Shown: in pieces, positions 44,301 through 50,700 of the stretch
How the letters are laid out: each line of letters opens with the position of its first letter
How positions within the stretch are numbered: the first letter of the stretch is position 1
Assembly: GCF_030936135.1 (NCBI RefSeq)
Contig: NC_082600.1
Location: 1,674,001-1,738,000 of the forward strand
DNA from: Gavia stellata
Lineage: Eukaryota > Chordata > Aves > Gaviiformes > Gaviidae
DNA length: 64,000 nt
Reading direction: 5' to 3'
Position numbers and translations under genes: made by a program
Notes under the pieces: model-generated
Seen by the model: the letters and a program-made list of their open reading frames with translations, nothing else
The model's database searches: none
Told to the model about the DNA's origin: nothing

Positions 44301-47201
44301 TGTCCTATCGCTACAGGCCCTACATAAAAAGTCTGTCCCCATCTTTCTTATAAGCCCCATTTAAGTATTGAGAGGCCACAATGAGGTCTCCCTGGAGCCT
44401 TCTCTTCTCCAGGCTGAACAACCCCAACTCTCCCAGCCTGTGCTCACAGCAGAGGTGTTCCATCCCTCCGATCATTTTTGTGGCCTCCTCTGGACCTGCT
44501 CCAACAGGTCCATCTCTTTCCTGTGCTGAGGACCCCAGAGCTGGACGCAGTAGTGCAGGTGGGATCTCACCAGAGCAGAGTAGAGGGGCAGAATCCCCTC
44601 CCTCGACCTGCTGGCCACGCTGCTTTTGATGCAGTCCAGGATACAGTTGGCTTTCTGGGCTGCGAGCACACACTGCCAGCTCACATCCAGCTTTTCATCC
44701 ACCAGTACCCCCAAGTCCTTCTCTGCAGCGCTGCTCTCAATCCCTTCATCCCCCAGCCTGTATTGATACCAGGGGTTGCCCCGACCCAGGTGCAGGACCT
44801 TGCACTTGGCCTTGGGGAACATCATGAGGTTCACATGGGCCCACTTCTCAAGCTTGCTCAGGTCCCTCTGGATGGCATCCCGTCCTTCAGGCATGTCAAC
44901 CGCACCACTCAGCTTGGTTTCACCTCCAAACTTGCTGAGGGTGCACTCGATCCCACTGTCTACGTCATTGATGAAGATATTGAACAGTACTGGTCCCAGC
45001 ACAGACCCCTGAGGGATACCACTCGTCACCAATCTCCATCCGGACATTAAGCTGTTGACCACTACTCCCTGGATACAACCATCCCCCCAGTTCCTTACCC
45101 ACTGAACGGGCCATCCATCAAATCCCTATCTCTCCAATTTAGAGAGAAGAATGTTGTGGGGGACCGTGTCAAAGGCCTTACAGAAGTCCAGAGAGATGAC
45201 ATCCGTAGCTCCTGCCTGTCCACTGATGTAGTTGCTCCATCACAGAAGGCCACTAAGTTGGTCAGGCAAGACTTGCCCTTAGTGAAGTCATGCTGGCTGT
45301 CTCAAATCATCTCCCTGTCCTCCATGTGCCTTGGCATAGCTTCTAGGAGGATCGGTTCCATGACCTTCCCAGGCCCAGAGGTGAAGCTGACAGGTTGCTA
45401 CTTCCCAGGGTCCTCCTTTCTACCCTTTTTAAAAATGGGTGCAATGGGTGCAAAATGGGTGCTGCCCTTTTTCCAGTCACCATAATAATGGTTTAATCTC
45501 ATTTTTACTGTATCCAACAAAAATACTAAGAGTAACAAGTGGTTTTATATTGCAGCAAGGAGACTTAGCAAGAGTTTTTCATATCTAACCATAAAATGAG
45601 GGCACTGGCACCTCTGTAACTGCAAATTCTTTTAAGAACAACTCGATAACCCCTCAGGAAAAAGAGCATGCAGCTGCCCACATTACTGGCCAGATAAGAC
45701 AGGCTGAGCACTGAGCCTAGTTTTCTGCGATTATGTCTTCAAATGAACACAGACGAACCAGGTAGGTCTTAACCCCCACCCAAAACTGGATAAAAGCTTA
45801 GTACAGGAGATTTGTAAGTACTGTACTTCAGACAGGAATACGTGTAGCAATGAAGCACAACCCTTCCGATAAACCAGCCAAATATTTCAGTGGATCTCCC
45901 ACTCTGAGTAGTCACAGCATGAGAATAACAGGGCACCACCGCAGGACACCTTCCTCTTTAAAATATCTGTTACCTTTACAGATACACATGAACCAGAAGG
46001 AAGGCCGTTCCTCCTCGCCTATAGTGACTACAGTACCTTTACAGGAGGGAGCACAGTGCTTGCCAGTTCACATTACACCAAGAAGTCAGAAACAGAAGAT
46101 AGGGTAGAAAAGCCACAGACCAGGCTGCCCAGAGAAATCCCCCAGGATTTCAAAACCCAAACAATTCTTCCACCAACCTTTCTCCTTTCTGTATTGACTG
46201 TAGGGAGTGGTTAAAGTGATTGTTTTGATTTTTTTAACTTATAAAATGCAATTCTTTGTTTTGCAAGATATTGCAATGGGTCAATCCCATTCACAAACAG
46301 AACGGAGGGAGTAGTTAAAGCCAGACTGAGCAAGGATGGGAGAAAATACCATGGGAGGGATTACTCCAAGGTAAAGAAAGGGTAAGAGAAATCAACTATG
46401 GGACAGACGCATTTTAGTATTAAAAAAACCCCTCCATCCAAACTTTTTTTAAAAAAAACATCCCAAACATCTGGGGGCAAAACCAGTCCTGGGGCCAATG
46501 TTTTTACGTCTATGAACACACACTGGCTGCTTTTTCCAGACCCTGGAAGAGCCATAAGCGAAACACCGAGTAAGTTATACCGAGCTGAGCGTTCAGTATG
46601 AGACAGCTTTCCCAGAGAAGCAACCCAACAAACCTTTTTCTGGCTGGGTGCACCCACCCGGCCCCTCGGCGGGTCTCTGCCGACCTTCTGCTGCGACAGG
46701 TTTCTTAGGCCGGCGCCCCTGCTCCACGGGGTTTAGGGTGGGAGTCAGGATCAGGTCGCTGCCGCAGCTCCTCTGCGCCGCCTTTCCCGCGGGCGGGCCG
46801 GGGTCCTGCTTCTGCCGCAAGGCCTTGGCCTTCATCCGCTGGAAGATTTTGGCCGGGGACTCGTGGGCGGGAGGCTCGCACGCCCGCCGCTTCAGCCGCC
46901 GCTCGGGGCCGGGGCCGGGGCCGGGCCGGATCTCGCTGACATCCAGCAGCTCCTCGCCGCCCCCGCTGCCCGCCAGCAGCGTGGACTGGAGGACGCCGCC
47001 GGCCGCCGGCCCTCTGGCGCGGCTCTCCCCACAGCCCGCCGGCTCCGCGGCGACCTTGAGGGTGCCCCGACACCTCAGCAGCTCCTTCAGGGGGGTCAGC
47101 GTGCCCGCGGGGATGCTGTTGAGGGACACCGACCGGAACGGCAGCTCTCCCCGGCGGCGGGCGGGGCCGCCGGCGGGGCTTCGGGTGGGCGTCACGATCA
47201 T
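20290..47201 (-). CDS. MIS18BP1: MIS18BP1 (M18BP1/KNL2), Mis18-binding protein 1, complete
   Basis: MIS18BP1 is the centromere-licensing subunit of the Mis18 complex. It localises to centromeres after mitosis and recruits HJURP to deposit CENP-A. Sixteen coding exons join in phase for 1189 codons plus stop; the human protein is about 1130. Right to left: 47201-46634, 43565-43440, 42374-41866, 40117-40041, 38605-38475, 34400-34310, 33900-33737, 32553-32387, 31513-31405, 28582-27718, 26812-26640, 24487-24345, 22169-22015, 21424-21286, 20646-20589 and 20384-20290. Domains: N-terminal Mis18-binding region (1-190), SANTA (about 404-490), CENP-C-like motif (about 570-590), SANT/Myb (about 923-970) and acidic C-terminus. 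The start at 47201 is chosen because MIVTP matches the human MIATP start and the SIPAGTLTP block follows at the same distance. The exon 7 donor is the least certain junction. Confidence 0.96.
20589..20646 (-). CDS. MIS18BP1: MIS18BP1 coding exon 15
   Basis: A small 58 nt exon, phase 0 to 1, with acceptor TTTCTCTCAG and donor AAAG|GTAAGT. It encodes [19 protein letters not shown], a basic segment with a TP site. Confidence 0.92.
20647..21285 (-). other. MIS18BP1: MIS18BP1 intron 14, nothing recognised
   Basis: A 639 bp intron without a recognisable repeat or gene. Confidence 0.75.
21286..21424 (-). CDS. MIS18BP1: MIS18BP1 coding exon 14
   Basis: This exon runs phase 2 to 0, with acceptor TATCCAG and donor TCG|GTAATG. 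It encodes a basic and aromatic-rich segment including [20 protein letters not shown] and [10 protein letters not shown]. It is a conserved part of the MIS18BP1 C-terminus. Confidence 0.93.
21425..22014 (-). other. MIS18BP1: MIS18BP1 intron 13, nothing recognised
   Basis: A 590 bp intron with no repeat or gene seen. Confidence 0.75.
22015..22169 (-). CDS. MIS18BP1: MIS18BP1 coding exon 13, acidic
   Basis: This exon runs phase 0 to 2, with acceptor TTTGTAG and donor ACAG|GTAGGA. It encodes [20 protein letters not shown], then [20 protein letters not shown]. It combines a strongly acidic cluster with two TP sites. Confidence 0.94.
22215..22480 (-). repeat. Degraded CR1-like relic
   Basis: The + strand resembles the reverse of the CR1 region encoding [15 protein letters not shown] sequence: TTCTCTCCTCAACAGGCAGT, then GCTCCATTCCCTTGCTCA. 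The - strand frame reads [20 protein letters not shown]. It is strongly diverged. Confidence 0.45.
22675..22985 (+). repeat. Degraded CR1-like relic, 3' region
   Basis: Phrases such as GGTTCAGAGAGGAGCAACAC, GATGATCAAAAGCACAGCAG and GGGTTCAAGGAGGGGCTGGA match the order of CR1 3' coding and untranslated blocks. It is divergent and lacks the terminal repeat. Confidence 0.45.
24345..24487 (-). CDS. MIS18BP1: MIS18BP1 coding exon 12
   Basis: This exon runs phase 1 to 0, with acceptor CATGTAG and donor AAG|GTAAAT. It encodes [20 protein letters not shown], then [20 protein letters not shown]. This is the best-conserved block after the SANT domain and is near-identical to human MIS18BP1. Confidence 0.96.
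24488..26639 (-). other. MIS18BP1: MIS18BP1 intron 11, nothing recognised
   Basis: A 2.15 kb AT-rich intron. No repeat, RNA gene or supported exon on either strand. Confidence 0.75.
26640..26812 (-). CDS. MIS18BP1: MIS18BP1 coding exon 11, second part of SANT/Myb domain
   Basis: This exon enters in phase 2 after acceptor CTTGGCAG and leaves in phase 1 (AAAG|GTACTG). It encodes [20 protein letters not shown] and [17 protein letters not shown]. These are the second and third helices of a SANT/Myb repeat, including the conserved FW. A lysine-rich tail follows. Confidence 0.97.
26813..27717 (-). other. MIS18BP1: MIS18BP1 intron 10, GC-AG type
   Basis: The only junction that keeps the SANT frame is CTACAG|GCAAGT at 27718/27717 joined to CTTGGCAG|GG at 26812. 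The intron therefore begins with GC. The donor otherwise matches the AG|GCAAGT consensus for GC-AG introns. No repeat is seen inside. Confidence 0.88.
27718..28582 (-). CDS. MIS18BP1: MIS18BP1 coding exon 10, long linker and first SANT helix
   Basis: An 865 nt exon, phase 1 to 2, with acceptor CTTTCAG. It encodes a long Ser/Lys/Glu-rich disordered linker (residues about 648-915) with several SP/TP sites. It then encodes [15 protein letters not shown], the first helix of the SANT/Myb domain. The open frame runs on to a stop at 27660, but that extension is intron read-through. Confidence 0.95.
29203..29822 (-). mobile_element. Solo LTR of an endogenous retrovirus
   Basis: Read on the - strand, it begins TGTGCTGGTTTTGGCTGGG and ends GGTTAAACCACAACA, the TG...CA ends of an LTR. 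The - strand has a TATATAA-like box near 29541-29549 and an ATTAAA signal near 29335. An A/T-rich expansion (29345-29445 on +) sits where the second copy has ordinary sequence, so the two copies are different variants. The flanks are CACAC and CACAT, close to a 5 bp target duplication but in low-complexity sequence. No internal retroviral genes are present. Confidence 0.88.
30036..30106 (-). mobile_element. CR1 3'-terminal fragment
   Basis: The + strand reads ATCATAGAACCATAGAATA, then GTTGGAAGCGATCCATAAGG and GTCCAACTCCCTT. This is the reverse complement of the CR1 3' end. Only about 70 bases remain, lying between the two LTRs. Confidence 0.8.
30217..30810 (+). mobile_element. Solo LTR of an endogenous retrovirus with 5 bp target duplication
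   Basis: It begins TGTGCTGGTTTTGGCTGGG and ends GGGGTTAAACCACAACA. A perfect direct repeat GTGCT flanks it (30212-30216 and 30811-30815). TATAAA lies at 30492-30497 and ATTAAA at 30679-30684, fitting a U3-R-U5 layout. No internal region remains, so it arose by LTR-LTR recombination. A 5 bp duplication is typical of class III (ERVL-like) elements but does not prove the class. Confidence 0.92.
31405..31513 (-). CDS. MIS18BP1: MIS18BP1 coding exon 9
   Basis: This exon runs phase 0 to 1, with acceptor TTTTGAAG and donor AAAG|GTAAAA. It encodes a Lys/Ser-rich segment, [20 protein letters not shown] and onward, probably a disordered basic linker. Confidence 0.85.
31514..32386 (-). other. MIS18BP1: MIS18BP1 intron 8, nothing recognised
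   Basis: An 873 bp intron without recognised repeats. Open frames on the + strand at 31606-32261 lack support. Confidence 0.7.
32387..32553 (-). CDS. MIS18BP1: MIS18BP1 coding exon 8 carrying a CENP-C-like motif
   Basis: This exon runs phase 1 to 0, with acceptor CTCGTAG and donor ATG|GTAAGA. It encodes [14 protein letters not shown], then [20 protein letters not shown] (32512 downward), then [20 protein letters not shown]. The R-S-G-R, K-P-P and F-W pattern is the CENP-C motif that binds CENP-A nucleosomes. Non-eutherian KNL2 proteins (chicken, frog, plants) are known to carry it, and placental mammals lack it. Confidence 0.93.
32554..33736 (-). other. MIS18BP1: MIS18BP1 intron 7, nothing recognised
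   Basis: A 1.2 kb intron. Its donor is the weakest in the gene (CTT|GTGGGT). A missed small exon here cannot be excluded. Confidence 0.6.
33737..33900 (-). CDS. MIS18BP1: MIS18BP1 coding exon 7
   Basis: This exon enters in phase 2 after acceptor ATCATTAG. It encodes [20 protein letters not shown] and a variable linker up to LPKNDENT. The end is set by phase: only GTGGGT at 33736 leads in frame into the CENP-C-motif exon. A nearby GTATTT donor at 33732 would put a stop in the next exon. Confidence 0.8.
33901..34309 (-). other. MIS18BP1: MIS18BP1 intron 6, nothing recognised
   Basis: A 409 bp intron without repeats. Confidence 0.75.
34310..34400 (-). CDS. MIS18BP1: MIS18BP1 coding exon 6, C-terminal SANTA domain
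   Basis: This exon runs phase 1 to 2, with acceptor TTCAAACAG and donor AAG|GTAATT. It encodes [20 protein letters not shown], then [11 protein letters not shown]. The [14 protein letters not shown] stretch is the conserved end of the SANTA domain. Confidence 0.97.
35640..36060 (-). repeat. Ancient CR1-like relic
   Basis: Phrases such as CTTCCAGGAAATTGCTCAGT, GTTGAACTCATGTAAGACTT and CAAGATCCTGTGCAAGGATT, followed by a CATTCTTCTCCACATATTTC-like block, resemble the 3' coding region of old amniote CR1 elements read in reverse. It is heavily diverged and its edges are approximate. Confidence 0.4.
36325..36405 (+). mobile_element. CR1 3'-terminal fragment
   Basis: GGGGGTTGGACTAGCTGATC followed by TTTAAAGGTCTCTCCCAAAC is the standard CR1 3' untranslated signature. 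Only the last 70-80 bases are recognisable. Confidence 0.7.
38475..38605 (-). CDS. MIS18BP1: MIS18BP1 coding exon 5, central SANTA domain
   Basis: This exon runs phase 2 to 1, with acceptor TTCTTAG and donor GAAG|GTAAGA. It encodes [40 protein letters not shown] and RKEG. These are the core SANTA strands and are close to human MIS18BP1. Confidence 0.97.
38606..40040 (-). other. MIS18BP1: MIS18BP1 intron 4, nothing recognised
   Basis: A 1.4 kb AT-rich intron without a recognised element. Confidence 0.75.
40041..40117 (-). CDS. MIS18BP1: MIS18BP1 coding exon 4, start of SANTA domain
   Basis: This exon runs phase 0 to 2, with acceptor TTGTAACAG and donor GGAA|GTAAGA. It encodes [20 protein letters not shown] and GKRK. 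The SWRIKV...VEGKR pattern is the hallmark N-terminal part of the SANTA domain. Confidence 0.97.
40118..41865 (-). other. MIS18BP1: MIS18BP1 intron 3, nothing recognised
   Basis: A 1.75 kb AT-rich intron. No repeat or gene is recognised. Confidence 0.75.
41866..42374 (-). CDS. MIS18BP1: MIS18BP1 coding exon 3
   Basis: A 509 nt exon, phase 1 to 0, with acceptor ATGGGCAG and donor AAAGAG|GTAGGA. It starts [20 protein letters not shown] and encodes a variable acidic linker (residues about 232-401) leading to the SANTA domain. The frame reads on to 41731 in intron sequence and should not be annotated past 41866. Confidence 0.94.
42375..43439 (-). other. MIS18BP1: MIS18BP1 intron 2, nothing recognised
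   Basis: A 1.1 kb intron. A 135-codon open frame at 43028-43435 lies wholly in the intron and is rejected. Confidence 0.75.
43440..43565 (-). CDS. MIS18BP1: MIS18BP1 coding exon 2
   Basis: A 126 nt exon, phase 1 to 1, with acceptor ATTTTCCAG and donor AAAAAG|GTACTT. It encodes [20 protein letters not shown] and [20 protein letters not shown]. This is a highly conserved N-terminal block of MIS18BP1. Confidence 0.97.
43566..46633 (-). other. MIS18BP1: MIS18BP1 intron 1 with a 1.4 kb CR1
   Basis: A 3.1 kb intron. CR1 occupies about 44042-45480. The remainder shows no recognised gene or RNA. Confidence 0.8.
44042..45480 (-). mobile_element. CR1 LINE, 5'-truncated with 3' end
   Basis: On the - strand it encodes CR1 ORF2 blocks: [20 protein letters not shown], then [34 protein letters not shown] and [20 protein letters not shown]. 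The catalytic FADDTK box is changed to FGGETK and frames shift several times, so it is inactive. The 3' end on the + strand at 44042 reads AGAATCATGGAATGGTTTGG. It lies in the same orientation as MIS18BP1 and is the longest CR1 copy in the window. Confidence 0.94.
46634..47201 (-). CDS. MIS18BP1: MIS18BP1 coding exon 1 (start codon exon)
   Basis: The ATG at 47201-47199 has a purine at -3. The exon ends AAAAAG|GTTTGT in phase 1. It encodes [28 protein letters not shown] (the Mis18-complex-binding block) and [18 protein letters not shown]. The TP of GTLTP (T36) and the SP of ESPAKIF (S115) match sites reported as CDK1-phosphorylated in the human protein (T40, S110). The exon is very GC-rich, with a three-unit GGGGCC run (46906-46926 on +) giving a Pro-Gly repeat absent from human. 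Confidence 0.96.
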
Positions 47202-47770
47202 CTCGCCGCGGAGCCCGGCCGCGGCCCTCCCCGGCGGGCTCTCCCCTCAGCCGGCCCCGCTCCCCGCCGCCCCCTCAGACGCCGGCGGCGCCAAGCCCCG
47301 CGCGCGCTGGGGCACAGCCCGCCATAGCTGTTGGAGGATTTGAGCGCAGCCGCCGCGCCCGGATTGGTGGCGAGAGCCCGTTACGTCACTGCCCGCCTGA
47401 GCGGCAAGAATCGGGGCGGGGGGGAAATGCTGCCGACCGGAAGTTGCGGAACGGCATTTAGGGAGATGTGGCAGTGTGACCTTCCCCCGCGGCCCCCCGG
47501 AGGGGTAGTTCAGTCCGCTCCGCCCCGTGGGCGTGGCCTGCTGAGGCGCTGGCCGGGAGGGGGGAGCGGCTGCGGCAGCGCTGGTGCCTCCGGCGCTCCC
47601 GAGGGGCGGTCGGAGGCGGTTTCCCTGCGCTGAGGAGGCGGCAGCCGCGTTGAGCCGCCGGCGAGAGGAGGGCGGGCTGAGCGCCTCTCGCCTCGGCCCT
47701 AAACCCGCCAGCCGGCGTCCAGTCAGCCCGCGGCCTGCGCGCCTTAAAGGAGCGCGGCACCGTCAGTCAG
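46640..47770. promoter_or_regulatory. MIS18BP1: CpG island over MIS18BP1 exon 1 and promoter
   Basis: About 1.1 kb of very GC- and CpG-rich DNA contrasts sharply with the AT-rich flanks. It spans the first coding exon, the presumed 5' UTR and about 500 bases upstream. The extent upstream of the gene suggests a promoter able to fire in both directions (inference). Confidence 0.88.
47202..47425 (-). promoter_or_regulatory. MIS18BP1: MIS18BP1 proximal promoter with CCAAT, CRE-like and GC boxes
   Basis: Directly upstream of the start codon I see an inverted CCAAT box (ATTGG, 47363-47367), a TTACGTCA ATF/CREB-like site (47381-47388) and a GGGGCGGGG Sp1-type box (47413-47421). There is no TATA box. 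NF-Y plus GC boxes fit a cell-cycle-regulated housekeeping promoter. The exact start of transcription cannot be read from sequence. Confidence 0.6.
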
Positions 47771-50700
47771 GCTCACCTCTAGGACCCGGCCTGCAGAGTG
47801 ACCCCGAGCTGTACCTACGCGTAGGTTTTTTAAAAGACAACAAATCCAGTCTGTAACCCTTAGCTTCAATAGGGAGTGCAATTAGAGCTCCGAAAACATA
47901 GGCAAGCTGTAACCTCTGTCCTGGCCGGAAGACCAAGTGGTAGAGGTTCGTATTTCGAGGGGGAAAGGAGGGAAGTTACTTGCAAAGCGCATAGAACAGC
48001 AATCGGCAGCTTCCCGCAGCAGCCTGGCTCTCCCGGCTAATGAGGAGGCGCAGTGAATCGCTAGTGGAATCAGGTGTGCCTGGCGTTTAGATTAGTCCAG
48101 GTAGGTAGGCTTGAAATTCAGTTTTGGGTAAGAAGTGACCTCAGGTTTGCTGTAATTGACCAAATGCCTATAATAAAGAATAGCTACATTACAAAAAAAA
48201 GTAGTTACGCTGGGTATTTTGGGGTTCTGTTTGGTATTTTGCAACTTAATTCTTTTTTTGGTAATTAAAGTATTTGGGCTTCTTACAGGAAATACATGTG
48301 CTAACTAATGGCCTAGGTTATATAGCAGACAATGGTCCTGTGCTTGCTGCTACCCAAAATGTCTAAGAATTCGTATGCAGAGGATAAAAATCCAGGTACA
48401 GAGTTGTCAGCATTAAGAATCAAAGGTAGGTGTGTCTCTGGGGAGTGGGGCCATGAGCTGTAAAGAAAATAGTTCAGTGAGAAGCATGTTTTGCGAGCAT
48501 AGGTTACATGGTCTTGGAGCCTCTTGGTGAGGGTTTCATATGCTTCTGAGCTGCTCCCCCAGTTAAAGAAGAGAAAGAGCATCTGCTACAGAGATTAAAA
48601 TCTGTGAGTGAATAAGCCAGGCAAGTACTGCCCATTACACAGTGGTGCACGGACACTCAGAGGCCAAGAGCAAGCGTTTCGGAAAGGTGTTCAATCACAG
48701 AAGGGATCTCTGCAAGCTGTGCTAGTTCTGCTGGTGCCTGCCACTGGCCTCGGCCCCCGGTGCTGTTCCTTCTGCAGCGGTTTGTGGAGCTGGGGTCTCT
48801 GAGGGAAGTAATGGGGCTGGTGGGGAAGGGCAATTGGAGAAGACAATGGGGAAAATGAAAGAAGAGCACAAAAAAGTCAAAACAGGAATGGCAAGAAAAG
48901 GCTACATTTACATTTTACATTAGTTGTTAAATGTCTGATTGTGGTTTGTATATAATAGACTGTCCACACAGCTGGCACGGTCTCAGCCTGGCTAGCAGAG
49001 CACTGGTAAGCTCAAAGTAGGAGAGCAATCTGCTTAATGCACTGTAATGTTATTGGTTTCTAACAGAGTGTCTTGCACTGTAATGGTTCAGCTTCTCTTA
49101 AAAAGCAAAAAAAAGAGTTCAACCCACAATTTATTCCTTATTTCTAATGATATCTTAGTGCTACTGTGGTTTCTTAAAATACTTATCAGTTCAGCTTTTG
49201 CCTAAGTAATCAAAAGCAAAGAAAATTTGTTTTGTTGCAGTTACTTGCAGAAGCCATCATGCTTTTTCTTCCTTTCGGGGGGGAAAAAAAAGTAGTATCC
49301 ACAGAAAGTTGAGTGAGTGGTAGTTCCTTCTTTCTAGTACAAGATAGGTTTGTGAGATTTGGGGCTGTAGTTTAGCTAGCTGTAGATGCCCATACTTACT
49401 ATAAACTTTGTTAACAGGGCAAAGCAAGTCCCCTTTTGTACATACTACCAGACGCCAGTGGGGCTTCCTAAATAGCATTTCTTGAATGTTTTTTAAGCTT
49501 GTTTGCTGATTCTTTGTTCCATAATGGAGAGAACAGGTTGATTGTATAGAGAAGAAAGAATAATCCAGACTAAGTACAGAAAGCTGTTAAGGTAAAAAGA
49601 ATGAGTGGAATAGTTTGATTTTTCGTTGGGTAGTGTGAGTTCTGGTACTGCATGTAGCAGGAACAGCAGCTGTGTACATGGGAGAGCTTATTCTCCGGGT
49701 GAGCAGATACATCTGGAGGCAAAAAGTGCAAGTTCTTTAGCTCAAGGCCACACCTCCAAGGGACAGCTACTTGATAGCTTTATCAGGTCTGTGCGCTGGG
49801 GGCTTAAAAGGAGACATATCAATTTTACTAATTAGAATGCGTCTGTTTCAATTTCAGCAACTACAAGAAAGAACCAGAAAGTTGGCATCCTGACTGGACA
49901 GTTAGTTCTCTTCGGGCAGGCTGCTGACGCGAACAAAAGTCTCCCTGGAAAAAATGATTAATCACAGGACAGATCATGATTGCGTTATAAAGGGATTTCC
50001 AAGGTATTTTTTTCAGACTTTCTGCCTCTGTTTAGTTTCCAGTGGAGATGCAATCCATGGTGCCGAGCTTAAGGCACTGCTTAGAGCCACATAAACTTAG
50101 GTAGAGTATGCAACCAACAGATCTGCTTCTGCTACCTGCTTGCTGCGGACCCCCTGGAGTTGATTCACCAACCGCCACAATCACAGATACTTGTATGGAA
50201 AGAAATGCCACACATGCAAATCTAAAATGCCATTCTCCTGACTGGTCTCGTATAAGCTATTTTGGCAGCAGCTGCAAAAATACAACAAAAAATTCTGTGT
50301 TGTAGATTGCATGTAAAGTCCAGTTAGCTCAGAGCCAGATCTGCAGTGTGTGGTTAAACTGAAAAAAAAACCAACTTGCATGCTGTTTGGCTGAGGGGTG
50401 CATGCTTTTTCAGGGTTTTTTTTCATGGAAATACTTAAGGTTTTCTCTTTTTTTGGGGGGGTCCTTTTAACAGGTACTGTCAATGAAGCAATCCTGCAAA
50501 TTATATATATGTATAATAAGTATAGAGGCGGAAGAATAGATTTCTGGAGTCCTCTGAGTGGTTTTACATTATTGCAGTTTGGCAATTGCTCTTACGTGTA
50601 ATGTTTTTGTCCTGGAGAGTTGCCTCACGAATGAAAGACCAAGGGGACAATCAGATTCTGTTAGTCCTTTGTCACCTGCAGCACCCCTGAGAGAATGCGA

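Noticed and set aside
44472..45062. 196-codon frame that could be called a reverse-transcriptase gene
   Set aside because: It is the body of a 5'-truncated, mutated CR1 copy, not a host gene.
46648..47343. Long + strand open frames over the CpG island (231, 154 and 100 codons)
   Set aside because: They are GC-driven shadows antisense to MIS18BP1 exon 1 and its promoter, without start context or homology.
47331..47856. + and - strand open frames right of the MIS18BP1 start
   Set aside because: GC-rich low-stop sequence of a CpG island; Arg/Pro/Ala/Gly composition typical of non-coding GC-rich DNA.
49853..49970. Possible exon after acceptor TTTCAATTTCAG
   Set aside because: All three frames look equally protein-like over this short span and no convincing donor follows, so nothing can be claimed.
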